64,000 nt of DNA, taken from the NCBI GenBank assembly GCA_036583965.1, contig JAZBQD010000015.1, positions 21,295,310-21,359,309 of the forward strand, written 5' to 3'. The stretch is from Prunella strophiata. Lineage: Eukaryota > Chordata > Aves > Passeriformes > Prunellidae. Positions 36,121 through 48,959 of this stretch are shown here, one piece after another. The position numbers and the translations under genes are program-made. Below the pieces are notes generated by a model. It saw only the letters and a list, made by a program, of their open reading frames with translations. It was not told the DNA's origin and made no database searches. Positions within the stretch are counted from its first letter, which is position 1. Each line of letters begins with the position of its first letter.

Positions 36121-38967
36121 CTATAACATGAAAAGAGAACAAAAATAAATAGTAACAAAGCTCTGTCATCAGTAAAACCCATACAACTCTGTATTCATTT
36201 GGTATGGGCATTTTATTTCCAGAAATGAGATTTGCAGAACAACAGAAGGCAAAGGGCTGCAAACAAAGCCTACCAAAAATATTCACTTGGGCTGTCACAC
36301 AAGAGATCTTCAGCTGAAAAAGTGTAACATGTTTTACACACACAGAAACATTTATGTATTTGTTTTTTAAAGTTATTGTTGAAGAACTTTCTCAAATCTA
36401 AGTGATGTAAGAGCATCTAATTAAACTTTTATTTTCATTATAGAGTTTCTTTAAAATCTCTGCATGCTCTAGATAACCTACATATCTAGATACACTGGTT
36501 TTAAAATACAAGGTCCTTCATTTTGATTCTTTCCTACTCCAAACATTGTTCCAAGTGGCCAAGTAATGGGGGGAAGAATTAATTCCAACTGCAGTGCAGA
36601 AAACTGGCTCCTCTGAATATTCCATTTCAAATGTGCAGTTAAGGCACCTTTTACTAAATGAAAGAAAGCTTTGCAAAGACTAAAATTGTTGGCATGAAAA
36701 CTTATCCTTCTTTAAAAATTTTAGCTGTAAAACAGCTAAATACTTCAAAATATTTTGAGTATGTGATCATTCTATAATGTCAAAGTCAAACAAGGTAAGA
36801 AAGGTACCTTTCATTAAGTAAGAGCTGCATAAAATAAAATTATTGTACCAAAACTACTACTAATGTCTAACATTAGATGTATTTTCAACTCCAGGTCCAG
36901 TTTCTAAATGTTGCAGGTGAAAATAATGGAAATTCAAAGTAACTTACACATCAGTGTTGGCCTTAGTGCAATCCAATTCAAAAACCATGGAAAATTACTT
37001 TCCTAAACAGTATAGCACATCCATAGGTAAATAATATTATAGTGATAAAATCAGTATTTGTATCAATACATGCTAATACTTTCATATGTGCAAATTAATG
37101 AAGTGTTAGCCTGAGTCATAGAGAATGAGTAGTAACATTGTATCAGCTGTTTACACAGACAAGATGAAATATGTCAGGTGTCAGAATAACACTTCTTTTT
37201 AATTCTCTAAAAGAAAAAAAGCATGTAAATTCCTAAGATACATTTTGGAAATTAAAAATTAATCCTTGCACACCAATATTCCATGGCCACTTGATTTAAA
37301 GTTGTTAATAGCAAACCTTTTCTGTGCATAAAGAACAACAGGATGGATAAGGAGTAAACAATCTCTTAAGATGTGGAAGGAAAAATAAGGATTGCTTTGC
37401 CAGAAGCCTTTTTAAAGGCACACAAAGAGCCTATGTCCTAGTGGAGGACAGGAACACTAGGTAGCATTGTAGGCAATGAATAAAATTATACAGCAGCTCC
37501 ACTGAAATTACATTAAACTCAGGACTTCTTGGATTATACTATCCTCCCATCATGATCCTGTTTTTATACTGTCAGTGGAACTCAGCTGCCCCTCAGAAGA
37601 TTGACTAATCTCCCTAAAACTGGAGGAAAACTATTATCTTCCAATAGCTTCCAATATAGTGTCAACACAGTGAGTGGATTTAGATGATTGAGAGGTCAGA
37701 CATCAGTGCTGCTACCAAGAGTCAGAGGCAGGACTCACCTCCCCAGTCTGTATCAGCTCATCTGCCTCATGGCTGCCTTGTTCCATGATGAATTTTACAA
37801 GAACAGCAACAAAAAGCTTACAATTCTAATAATTTTATGTGTCTTTTGTCACCTCCATCCATGTACATTATTTTCATTCTAAAACTAAAAGTAGGAGCTG
37901 AGTGCTCCCAGTTCAAAAGCATACAAAAACATATCCAAGCACTTAAGAACAGTCCTCCTTTGAGAAGTTTTAACTCCATTAAAACTCCCTAATATCAGTT
38001 TAGCCAAAACTTAGCAATGGACATAGTAATCAAAATTATGAAGATTATTAAACTGTTCTAGCCCTTACAAAGGAACCAAAAGGGCACATGTCCTGGAAAC
38101 CTCCTCTCAAGACTTAAAATCAGACATGCTTTAGTAAGTTAATGACACATAGTACTAAAGTTCACATTAGCAAGAACCTCACAGATTTGGAGAGAAAGAT
38201 GGAGCACTGCTGGCTTTTGTCCTGAGCTGGAAAACCACTGTCCTTCAGTAACCAATCCTTCAGAGTGCTGAAGCTACAGTAATATCACTTTCAGCAGAGG
38301 CTTTTAAAAAATTTTTAGCATCCTCAAATTAAATTTAATTCCATTAATGAAGTTGTTATATTTACTAATAACAGTTCTTTTTGCTTCAGTACTATGAGAA
38401 AACACCTATTTCCAATCATTGGCTAAATAGTTTAGACAGTCTCTAAAAAACTGCATCCTGATGACCTACAGAGAATAATAATAACACTAATACTACTACT
38501 AATAATAATAATAATGATGCCTCCCTGCTCACTAAGAGCTGAGTTTGGCTTGCTAATCCATCTCACATGGTTCACTGCAGAGTGTTAATCCACTGATGTT
38601 TCTTGTTATGCATAAGAGTAGGAACTACATTTGAAACAATAACTTAAAGCAAAAGAAATCCTTTCCATCTTATTGCATACACCCTAAAGTATACTACTGG
38701 ATTTTTTTTTTTTTTAACAGATTATCTGCAGACTTTCTTTCCCCCCTTACAATTATGGGGTTTTTTTAAACTCCAGGAAAAAATGAAAACATTACAGAGC
38801 ATAACTTCCTTACTTAGGTACATAAACTAACAAAACACAATTTAAAAATTCCTTTAGCAAAACAGAACAGTTTAAGTTTTTCATTTTACTTAAAACTTGA
38901 AAGGATACTTTGTAAAGCCTCAAAACTTCACAAGTGAGTAGCAAAAAGAATTATTTTGGATACCTAC
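36121..38967 (-). other. VPS13B: VPS13B intron between probable exons 6 and 7
   Basis: 2,847 nt. Apart from a trinucleotide repeat near 38.48-38.52 kb and T-runs near 38.70 and 38.76 kb I see no recognisable element. Confidence 0.85.
38473..38518. repeat. Degenerate trinucleotide repeat (AAT/ACT)
   Basis: Mixed AAT and ACT triplets, including ACTACTACT and AATAATAATAATAAT. Microsatellite-type sequence in an intron. Confidence 0.85.
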
Positions 38968-39149
38968 TTTAATAATTGATGGCATTTTGGAGTTGAGGTT
39001 ATCATAAGTAAAATGCAGACGAGTCCTGAAGGAACACTTGTACAGCAGAGGTTCCTGGTAAAATTCAATTTTACCACTAGCATTCCTCTTATCAAGACAT
39101 ACTGTGCAGTCAGAAAAGTTGATCATCTTCCTCAGTACCAGATCAGTGG
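38968..39149 (-). CDS. VPS13B: VPS13B coding exon, probable exon 6
   Basis: 182 nt encoding about 60 residues after completing an Ala codon: TDLVLRKMINFSDCTVCLDK, then RNASGKIEFYQEPLLYKCSF and RTRLHFTYDNLNSKMPSIIK. Human VPS13B has almost the same sequence (for example VINFSDCTVCLDKRNASGKI), so this part of the rod is under strong constraint. The donor is TTAAA|GTAGGT, which is less usual because the exon ends in A rather than G. The acceptor is TTTTAAAAG|CC. A longer open frame runs past the donor into the intron, but the next exon's first codons (IHTLVESLKL) match human only if splicing occurs after the Lys codon. Confidence 0.97.
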
Positions 39150-40284
39150 CTTTTAAAAGAAGTGTACAGGTTAAAAAAATATATTACATACGAGAAGTAA
39201 GTTGTGCATACTTACATAGGTTCTAGAAGAAAGTAATACAAGAGAGTTTTTTAGTCATTATCTAAATCATAGTATTTGCTTATGTAACTGAAGAGAATAA
39301 TTTCCTGTGTCAGGCTTTTTATGCTGAATGCATAGGAAGTGAGGACAAATTAGTTACACCCAATAAAGATTTTCACCCTGTCTGCAGTAACTTAGCTCTT
39401 TTTATAAAAGAAGAGTGCTGTTTCATGTGGTAGCATACAATTACTATCATTCTCATTATTCTCACAAAAATAGTTGTGCATATTATCAACCAAAGTTTTC
39501 TTTTGAGCCTTCCAAAAGAAACAAGAGCTTTTATAGTGATCTTAACATGAAATATATTTCGTGATTTTGTCATATTAGTTTGTGATTATTTTATTCAGAA
39601 CAAAAAAAGTATGTTTGGAAAAACATTTATTGCATTCCACACTCTACCTGAAATCTTTGTCATCTTAGCACAGTTACTGTGCCCCAGTTGCACCTCTAGC
39701 CAATGTCAGTATAAGCACCTAGACTTACAGGTGAGTGCTGGCAATTCAAGGACTGAAACATTCAAATACTGAAGACCAAGATAAAGAGTCAGAAGTTGGG
39801 GGCTTTTATCCCCTGAGAATGTGAAGTGAAATGAATCATGTCTTGCAACTGGTATGCTGGGCTCACTACTGTGAGCACATTTTACTGCCTCTCTTTCCAG
39901 CCTGTTCAGGGTTATAAGATCATCACAAACAAGTGCAATGGAATGCCTTAATGTGCTACTGCTCACTCACAAAACCTGCCTAAGCACTGACTGCTAGCAG
40001 CAAGCACTAATTCAAATACCATCACAGGATGGCAAGTGTGAGCATAGGACAACACAGCTTGTATGATTACCTGGGATCACACAAGGATGCAGTATTAATC
40101 AATCAATATTATTACAGTTGGCTCATCAGAATTATGGTAAAGACAAGAGAAACAACTGACTGGAAATCAAAACAGGCAGAAATTGTCCTGATAAAAAGAG
40201 CCATTTTTATGAGACTTAATAATTTCTGTATGAATTTAAGAGTGCCTCCATAGTGATACATAATACCAAAAAATATTTACTCAC
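39150..40284 (-). other. VPS13B: VPS13B intron between probable exons 5 and 6
   Basis: 1,135 nt with GT and AG ends. No mobile element, RNA gene or other feature was recognised. Confidence 0.85.
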
Positions 40285-40452
40285 CAGAGATGTCCATAAA
40301 TGCTCGATCCCAAAACTCATCCACTGTATAGCATTCTGCAGAAGTGATATTGACTGAGAGAACAATGTCATCCTCCACATACTTTAATATGAGATTGTTG
40401 ATCACAATGTTGACATTATTTACAACACGCCTAATCAAACTCTGAACATAAC
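40285..40452 (-). CDS. VPS13B: VPS13B coding exon, probable exon 5
   Basis: 168 nt. The first two bases complete the Gly codon left by the preceding exon. The peptide then runs YVQSLIRRVVNNVNIVINNL and continues through LKYVEDDIVLSVNITSAECY to WDRAFMDIS, ending with one base of the next codon. It is nearly identical to human VPS13B at about residues 138-193. The alternating hydrophobic/polar pattern (VNNVNIVINNLILKYV) is what is expected for beta strands lining the VPS13 lipid-transfer groove. Splice sites are ATAG|GTTATG (acceptor) and TCTG|GTGAGT (strong donor). This is one of the most conserved blocks seen here. Confidence 0.97.
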
Positions 40453-43105
40453 CTATAAATTAAAACAAATTCTTGGCAATGATAAGGAAGACATGATAAA
40501 CCCATTTATTTAGTAAAAAAAATTCATTATTTTAATATAATTCGTTATTTTCAACTTGCACTCTTTTCTAAAGAATCAAAATTTAAACAAACTATATATC
40601 ATTTTTACCCAAAAATTAACATGACTTAAAACTCTTTGACTTAACAACTACACAGAATGTTAATCAGCATCCTAGAAATGCAAGATACCATAAAAAAAGT
40701 TGTTAAAAACTATGAATACAATACAGCATATGAAACTAATTAACTTTAAAACAAATGAAGAAAAACTGTAAACAAAGAATTTTTACAATTTTAACTTTTT
40801 TACTTGAGAGATATTTAGAAATAGGTTTGGAAAAGTGAACACCAGCTGCTAGGTCACTTTTCAAGTGTGCATATATTATGCCTAGGTGCTCCCTCATCTT
40901 TTTTATAAGTTAACTAAGCACTAATACACTTGGCACTTTCTCATTCTAAAACCTAATATATCCACATCTTGTTCAGTAAGACCCCTGTGAGGTGTATCAA
41001 AACCAATTTCTGTCAACAACCCAAATAGTAAGCACCTGCACTGAAGCCTGCTGGGAACAAAGCAATTTACATGTGTTTTACTATTTACATGTTTTTTAGA
41101 CATAATGTTATTGGAAAAATAATCTCACCTGGGAATTCAATCTGTGACAAACATTCATATTTTTAACATCGTAAAGAAATTAAATAATACTCATTTTGAA
41201 TGTGTATACTGAACGTAACTGTGGACCCAACTCACTTGTGCTAGAAAAAAGCAATCCTTAAAATTTCCCTGTTTTCAAATTTATCCCATTATACCCATCT
41301 AAAAATACATTTAATAGACACTATCAAGTTCTAGTTTGGTGACTGTGCTAAGAAAAGCTAGCTAATGACAGAGGCTTAAATCCACAGGCTTCAAGAGCAG
41401 TTTTCTGAAACTTGCATTAAATAAAACTATAAACAATTTTAATTCAAATTCAAAATTAAAATGAACATCAAAACACTGTCAGATAACTAGGAAAATACTT
41501 AAGTTGCTATTTCCATTCTACTCTGCTTTTTCTAGGTATTCATCTTTTTCACACTCATATATAACTTTTTACTTTAGGGTATATGGAAATTTTTACCATT
41601 ACATAAGTGATTTGCTTGAGTTCCACAACTAAAAATTTGCCAAGCTGACATAGGACATTTTTTCTTTTTTCAGGATTCAAAGTCCTCAATGACCAGAAAG
41701 AGGAAATCCAGCAATATAGTCAAATTCAATGTTTTTAGAGCTTAATACTGTCAGATTTCTGACATAATCTGAACTTGGCTTTTTCTGCATATCAATCTAA
41801 AACCTACTGAAGAATATGTGGAATAACCTGTTTTTATGGATTTTCTCATTGACTCCTTCAAACGATAACATTTTTAGTTTATATGAACTCAGAAAACCAG
41901 ATGGATTATTTCAATAACTAAGGGGCATAAGAGACCCATATTCATCACTAGAGTGATGTAAACCAGCCTGTACATAAATAGAAAGCAGCACAAGGCATTT
42001 AGCTCCTTTTCCTAATTTCAGCATAAAAATATACTTGTAGACTATTTAACTAGCAACTATAAAATTATAACCAGTTATTTAATTATGATTTTAAACCAAG
42101 CTATTGATTTCATTGAAAAAAGTGAAGCCTGTTTCTCCACAGGTCTGAAGTTTTTTCAGTATTTTGTTGTCAAGAGTCTTTGAGGAAAAGAGCTAACAGC
42201 ATTTTCATCTGTATGTCTTTTATTTCATTCTCTTAATGAATGCATTGAGAGGAAGCAGGGTCCTATCTTGCAAAAAAAAAAAACCAGGGGTCGTGGATTT
42301 GCTAAAAACTGTCTATGAAGATATTTCCAAGCTAGTGGTACAGGATATTGTTGGAAGTACCATACAAAAATCAGTTTCCTGATTAAGTTTAGCTTCAAAT
42401 ATACTAGAAGCAGATTTTCACATGTGAGGAACAGTCTTTTAAGAAATTGTAATTATTCAAAACAAAATAATAAGAACATCAGCAAGTTCACGTATAATAA
42501 TGGATTTGTTGTTTTTTCATGTTTGGGTTTTGTTTTTTTTTTCTAAAGGGCTTTGTTTTAAATAGAAGTGGGAAAAAGAAGGTAAAGGTTACTTATACTC
42601 CTGTGATTTCTAAGAATAACACTATGAGCATCTCTGCCACCAAAATACAGGTGTTCTATGGTAAGTGAATAAAACCACCAGAAAATCTGTAGGGCTAAAT
42701 AATCTCCTGAGGTACAACACCAAGTCCACAAGTATGCTTTTTTCAAATTGTGCTGCACTGAGCATTAAGTGCTACAAATGCAATTTCAAATCAAACACTC
42801 CAAAAATTTTGTATCTCTGTAGTCATAGAATTGATACCATCAGAGGAGACACATCTAAACAATTAAAGTTTAGCAGGAGCCTGTTGTTGCCAAAGCTACA
42901 TTTTTAGCTAAACTTTGCCTCTGGAGATTAATCTCCAAGGACACTAAAACAAAAGGACAAATAATTTTTTTAAAATGTACAGCACAAATATGATGTATAC
43001 ATTTTTCAAGAACTTGAAAAAAAAAAAAAACCAACAACCAGATGACTCCACATCTTACTAAAATTCAGGATGTGCAAATTAAATCTTAGGACATTTGGCC
43101 AAAAT

Positions 43106-43151
43106 GGACCTCTATATTAAACACTATAGGACCTCTATAATAAACAGCACT
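43106..43151. repeat. 23-bp imperfect tandem duplication
   Basis: GGACCTCTATATTAAACACTA is followed directly by a second copy reading GGACCTCTATAATAAACAGC. Confidence 0.8.
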
Positions 43152-43245
43152 TATCCACTCAAATTATTGCTATTTATCCACTGAAAACCAAAACCAAAGC
43201 CACCTGTATCTACAACTTCATAATTTACAACAATTAATACAATTG

Positions 43246-43322
43246 TATTGATACAATTTTGCCACAAGGAGGTAACTTAAAAAAATCCTGCGTCACTGAA
43301 GGAAATATATTGATACAATTTT
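43246..43322. repeat. 15-bp direct repeats flanking 47 bp
   Basis: TATTGATACAATTTT occurs at 43246-43260 and again at 43308-43322. The left copy overlaps a short palindrome (ATTGTAT-TG-ATACAAT). Confidence 0.85.
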
Positions 43323-43899
43323 TGGGTATCCTTTGGCTTTTGTTGTTTGCAGATGTGACCCAAAGAACTGAATTCCACAGAGCTGCCACAGCTGAAGCGC
43401 TGTCCATGGTATGAAATGGTTTCCCCCAATTCCAAGCCCCTGCAGTTTATTGGATCACTAAGCTCAAAGAGACCCTCCAGCCCTGGCTCCTCAAGAAACC
43501 ATTTCAAAGCAACATGATACCACAGTAGCACATCACACTACACTCACTAAATGTCAATGTTGTCTTTTGATTCAAGTTGAGTATAAAGTTTCTGTTAACA
43601 AAAGAGAGCAAGAAAGGTTAAAAATATGATAGTTTTGTGAGAGGCTATCTAAAATTACATGACCCAAGACAGCAAACTGCAATTCATTCCAGTACTCTCC
43701 AATTTTACTCTTCTGCATGAAACACCTCATATTGAAACTCAGAGGCAATAGCAATCAGATACATAGCTCCTTAGGCATTTTTATATCATAAAATTTCTCC
43801 AAGTTCAGCATCCACATTCATATTGAAATTCCATATCCAGGAAAAAAAATGGGTGAAAATCTCCACCAGTAGATACAGGGCTCAATAAAAAACATTAAT

Positions 43900-44264
43900 A
43901 AAACCTGAGAGAGTTTGGGGTTTTCAGTCCTGAGAAACAGAAGTCTCCAGAAAAACCTTATAGCAGCCTTCCATTACCTAAAGAGAGTCTACAAGAAAGC
44001 TGGAGAGGGCATGTACAGATAGGACAAGGGATAATTGTTTTAAACTGAAAGAGGACAGGTTTAGATTAGATAATAGAAAGAAATTCTTTATTTTGAGGCA
44101 CCAGAACAGGTTGCCTAGAGAAGTTTTGTTCAAGGCCAGACTGGATGGGGCTTTGAGCAACCTGGTTAAGTGAAAGGTGTCCCTCCCCATAGCTGGGGGT
44201 TGGAACTAGATGACTTTTAAGGTCCCTTCCAATCCAAGTCAGTCTATAATTCTATGATGCTACC
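43900..44264 (+). mobile_element. CR1 LINE, 5'-truncated 3' fragment
   Basis: About 365 bp of CR1 3' sequence: GAGAGAGTTTGGGGTTTTCAG, CTACAAGAAAGCTGGAGAGGG, AGATAGGACAAGGGATAATTG, CTGGATGGGGCTTTGAGCAAC, GGTTGGAACTAGATGACTTTT and the end TATAATTCTATGATG. It belongs to a different CR1 subfamily branch from the 21.8 kb copy, judging by the GGGCTTTGAGCAACCTGGTT segment. It ends about 250 bp from the donor of probable exon 4. Confidence 0.93.
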
Positions 44265-44511
44265 TTGAACTATAAATGAATTATGTGAATTTAAGAATTT
44301 GATTAAATGGAAAGAAAGGCTATCAGCATTAAACTACATTTTACTGTGATTTGGTTCTATTTTCTAACATACAAGTATTTCACTTTAACCTTTGTCGTCT
44401 GTAGGTAGACAAAAACATAGTAATCTAACTTAAACACTGTGGCCATCTGAATAAACTTCTGTATTTGAGTTACACAAAAATACCTAACCAGTTTCTGAAA
44501 TTATGGATTAC

Positions 44512-44635
44512 CTGGAGGTAAATCAGGGTCAGGAGAAGCAGACTGCTGAACTCGTCGTGATTTTACTGCTGATTTCAAGCTTTCTGTGGTACTGCGGTTT
44601 GTGGAACTGGAACCACAACTTTCGTGGTCTTCCTG
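44512..44635 (-). CDS. VPS13B: VPS13B coding exon, probable exon 4
   Basis: First VPS13B exon met in the transcribed direction. It encodes about 41 residues, beginning QEDHESCGSSSTNRSTTES and ending PDPDLPP plus one base of a Gly codon. Human VPS13B has a closely similar Ser/Thr-rich stretch near residues 97-138. The composition (Ser, Thr, Lys/Arg, Gln, Pro) suggests a flexible linker after the chorein segment. The donor is CCAG|GTAATC. The acceptor is a tandem TAGCAG, so the exon may start at 44635 (including a Gln codon) or at 44632. The frame cannot choose between them because the difference is exactly one codon and the preceding exon is outside the window. Confidence 0.93.
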
Positions 44636-47600
44636 CTAGAGGAAAAGAAAGCAATGAAGTCAACCAAACAGAAAGAAAATAAATGTGGGGAGAACTTGGT
44701 AAAGGTTCTGTAATTTCTGTTACTGTTTTTCCATCAACTCAATCCTGTACAGAAGTTGACACAAAACAAGCTGGACAACATTACATTAATACTTTCACTA
44801 ACTTTAGTTTAAAAAAGAAACCTGTCATTTAAATATTTATTTCAACTGAACATATTTCTTCTAGCTCCATTTCTGCTGAAACATTCCTTCAGTGACAGAG
44901 CCCTGCAAATTATCAAAACAAGTATGAGAAACTACCTAATTGTATGAGTTTATATGCCCACTCATGAAACCACCTCAGATGGTTCCAAGATGTCAGACTC
45001 ATATCCTTCCTAATACCACTAATTGAAACTGATTCATAAAGCAAAATATTTTTGCAGACTTCTATAACAGTAAAACATCACCCCAGAAAAGATAAATGAA
45101 CTGAGGGCACCTGCTCCTCTTGAGCGTCTATATAGTTCATTCAACACAAGGAATTCAGAAGCAGAAACATGGCTCATAATTCCAGAATGTGATATAAGCC
45201 TTTCAAGATGAGATTTGCAGACACATGAAAACCTTAATTAGCTGAATCTAGGATTTTAAATACACCAGTAGTATTCCCATTACATTCCAGAATGACAGTT
45301 TAACTACAAGGCTCAAGTGTAAGAAAGCCAAGAGAAGTAATGCAAATATTCTTGTAACTGTATTAAAAGCACAGATAAAAAAGGATGCAAACACAGCTTC
45401 TGACCTAAGCCAAATTACTTTGATAGACATAGCCTCTTGCACAAAAAGTGAAAAATGCTTTCTAGGTCATGCCACTGATCATATCACACAATTTGTTCAC
45501 AAAAAGAAGCTTTGGGGAACAAATGTCAAGTAACACAGTATGAATTATAATATTCTTAAGTCTTCTTAACACAAAAAGCAAGCAGCTTAAATTGTGCTAG
45601 GTTTTTGTACAGGACAGATCATGTGTTTCTCCACATGCTGCCTGGTATTTCTAATAATCTCAGAGAAATTACAAAAGGGAATCTTCATATTACTTGCTTT
45701 TTGATGTGGATTTTGCTTTCCATTTAAAAAAATTAATACACGCAATGATACACTTCAAATGCAAGTCTACAACTTCAAAAGTAACTGAAGAAATTTTTTT
45801 CCTTCCACTCTGTACTTAGAACAAACAGGGAAATTTTCTGATAAAATAAAAGACTGTTTCGGTAAGAAAAAAAAAAAAAAGAAGAGCACTAACAATCTTA
45901 GTTGGGGGAAAACTAAGGTTAAGGTAGAAGCTTTAAGTCATTTGTGGCAATTGCATAAGACAGACATATTCATATATTAGAAGACTAGATGATAGCTTCT
46001 GAAAGAAGGATGAGTAACCTAAAGGATTTGAGATTTTCCAGTTACTAATATAGTATTGAAAAGCAAGCTGTTGGATGCTTTTAATTTTATGGTTATTTGG
46101 ACATTTTAGTCATACAGGAAAGCCTCATTCCAGTGCATAAAAACCCCATAATGGGAGTTGAGAATCATCTCTGTTTAGAGGGCATTTGTTTGTTTTCTCA
46201 TCTCTGAAAAACTTCTGATACATCAAGGAATGCAAGTCTCCTGCAGACTCTCCCTGAACTAAGAACTGTGAAGCAATTTCATTACAAAACCACCTCTCTC
46301 TTTATGGCATACCTGACAGAGATAAAGCAAGAGCTTCCAGCTTTCATTAAGCATGATGGAAGCCTCCTCATCAACATGTATTTTGTAATCAACAGAGCTC
46401 AACTCTCCTTCCTCTCCAGTTCACTGAAAAAAACTTAGATCACACAGTCTAAATTTTTGAAATAACTTTTAGATATATTCTTTCTTGGAAACCAGTTCAC
46501 ATGCAGCATAGAAATTTTTTTTCAGGTAAAACACTACACAACTATTTATGTTTTGAACTTGAAGAAAAGCCCAAGCTCAATTACCACATTTCCTTCTTCC
46601 CCAAGCTCACTCATGAATTGCACAGAATGCTGTGCTGCAACTATTTAATGACTTGGTCTGATAGGATCACATTACACTTGACTTTTAATATTTATGTCAG
46701 CTACAAAATAAAGAGAAGGGGGAGAAGGGAATGGGGAAGCTCTTCTGAAGTGTTAACTCTATCAAGCCTGATTACATTCAAGTCTAACTTTTCCATCTAC
46801 ATACTGCTATAATTATGTTCAATACATGTTCTCAAAACTGCATAAAATCTATGCAATATTTTTGAGTATTATGAGCAAAAATTAAGTAAGAGTGGTTTAA
46901 GCTTTTACTACTTTGAGACTCCTAGGAATAAACACTAGCACTTTGGCTTTGAGGGAGGATTGGTTTTTTAAAGGAAAGGGGCGGAGAATCCTCGATTTTA
47001 AAACAAAGTCTCAAATTTCAACCTATAAACACATTATATCCAATAAGCTTTTCATATTTCCCTGAGCTACAAGTCTGTTGTGATGGAAAAATGGCTGTGA
47101 ATCATTTACAGCGAGCTGGACCTAAACACAAGCAAAAATGTACATGTTCCAAAATGGTGCCAAAACACAAATTTATCTCAGAAATATACCTGTGTGACTT
47201 AATCCATATGAAATAACAGAGTACACCTACACTTAAGAAGAATTCAACCTGACTGACATTTGAAAAAAGAATGGGGCTTTTTTTTTTAATCTGGGATGAT
47301 ATCCATTGATTTTCTTACAATACACAATTATCAAAAATATTTTTGGGAGCTGCAAGGGTTGGTTTTGAGTTTGAGCATGAACATATACACCATTTTTCAC
47401 AACAGTTACTGATATTTTATAAGCCACATGTATTCTTCAATTACTTGAAGATAAGAAGTCGATACTTGAAGTCGATAAGAGTGGCCATGAACTTAAAAAA
47501 ACCTACACTCCTAAGTACACATATATCCAGAAGGTTTCTGTATCTGCACACTTCTGCTCAATGTTAACTTTAAGAGCACACTATTAATTTCTCAAACATG

Positions 47601-48959
47601 TGGTTGTCTCATAAGCCCAGAAGTAAAACATGTTCATTAAAGAGATGGGGAAAGTTCCAAGGAAACTGCCAAAACTAGCATAATTATGAAACTATTTAAA
47701 ACTGGAACCAACTAGAGTCACACACTGTGTCTAGATCACAGTGATGTCATCAGAAACACCCAGCCAAAAAGCACTAAAATAACTGCACTCCCATAAATCC
47801 ACCTCACACCAGATGACAAACATTTAAAAGTTGAAGTCAAAATTGTAATGGTGGTGGGAAGGGAGTTACATTCTAGAAGTGCTAATAACTATAGTTATGG
47901 AATGAGATTTGTTAAACATCCATTCGTTTTATCATTAGTGAGAGTAATTCCAAACAATAGCCACAGCAGTGGAAAACTAAAAATACTCATGATATATCTA
48001 GAGAGATGATTTTTAAGTAAGATTAGTCATTTACAAAAGTATCTTTCCCACTAGCTTGTATCATAAATAAAGCCTAGAAAACTTAAATTTGAACAAGAGG
48101 TCCTGTTTTGGGGTGTTGTTCTGCAAATACAGCAAACACAATTTTGCACAACCTTTTTCACTTTTGACGTGTCAGACCCAGCAGCCAGATCCAGCTGAAT
48201 TGTTTTTATTAAGCACTATGGTTAGTTCTAGAACTATGCAAGTCATAAGTAACATGCTAAAGACACCTAGGCTAGTAAAATTATATTCAAGGTCCTCAGT
48301 TAATTTTCTGCTGCAATTTAAAACCGTTACTGCAAGGTTTAGAGCAAATTACAATTGACAATACCTGAACACATAACAGATGATGCTTATCTTGATCTTT
48401 CCTAATAAGTGGAGTTTATAATCTTTGTTCATTATTCTTTCCTTAGTTCATTATGCTTTCCAAATTCAAAATAGTTTTCTACTTAAAAAAAGGCACTCTC
48501 TCTTTTTAAAACACACAAATCCTATTCAACGTGCAAGATCTGCAAAATGCCTCATAAGCACACTTCATGGGAAAATAATGTTCTCTTGGAGATCACTTGG
48601 CTACTTATAGAAATACTGTCCCTCTGCTTTCATAAAATCAAGTTAGACAAAGAAAATTAGGTTCTATAGAAACAAAAAAACCCAAGAAACTCTTCAAAAC
48701 CAATGAATATTATGAATTTAAAATTTTAAAACCTAAACTGATTCAAATTACTTACTATACAAACTTTCAGAGAGCTCTCCATCCCCATTTTTTCCTTCTC
48801 CTCTATAGAATTTGTTTTTTCTCACCCTTTATCATTTCTAAAACAATAAGCTTAATATCCTTTACAAGTCATTAAAAAGGTATCTACTCCTATTTCTGTA
48901 AAATGTATTTCAAATAGCAAGATGCAAGAACTGGGGGAGTGGAACTTATTTCCCACTAG

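Larger units (their letters stand above)
40453..44511 (-). other. VPS13B: VPS13B intron between probable exons 4 and 5
   Basis: 4,059 nt with GT and AG ends. It holds a CR1 3' fragment at 43.9-44.26 kb and two small local duplications near 43.11 and 43.25 kb. The rest is AT-rich single-copy-looking sequence with no recognisable feature. Confidence 0.85.
15183..44635 (-). other. VPS13B: VPS13B gene, internal 5' part (13 coding exons)
   Basis: Thirteen minus-strand exons translate to successive blocks of human VPS13B (COH1, mutated in Cohen syndrome) as I remember it. All are in the right order, and each junction phase agrees with the next. VPS13B is a very large peripheral Golgi protein of the VPS13 bridge-like lipid-transfer family, thought to conduct lipids along a hydrophobic groove between membranes. 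The exons sum to 2,042 nt with no stop or frameshift, so this portion looks intact. They cover roughly residues 97-777, after the extreme N-terminal chorein segment and within the extended N-terminal rod. The start codon, promoter and most of the protein are outside the window. Exon numbers 4-16 follow human numbering by inference. Identity of the gene is close to certain; exact boundaries were set by eye. Confidence 0.97.

Noticed and set aside
38920..38967. Extension of the exon 6 reading frame past 38968
   Set aside because: The frame stays open for some codons, but the match to human VPS13B stops at the Lys codon and a GTAGGT donor follows.
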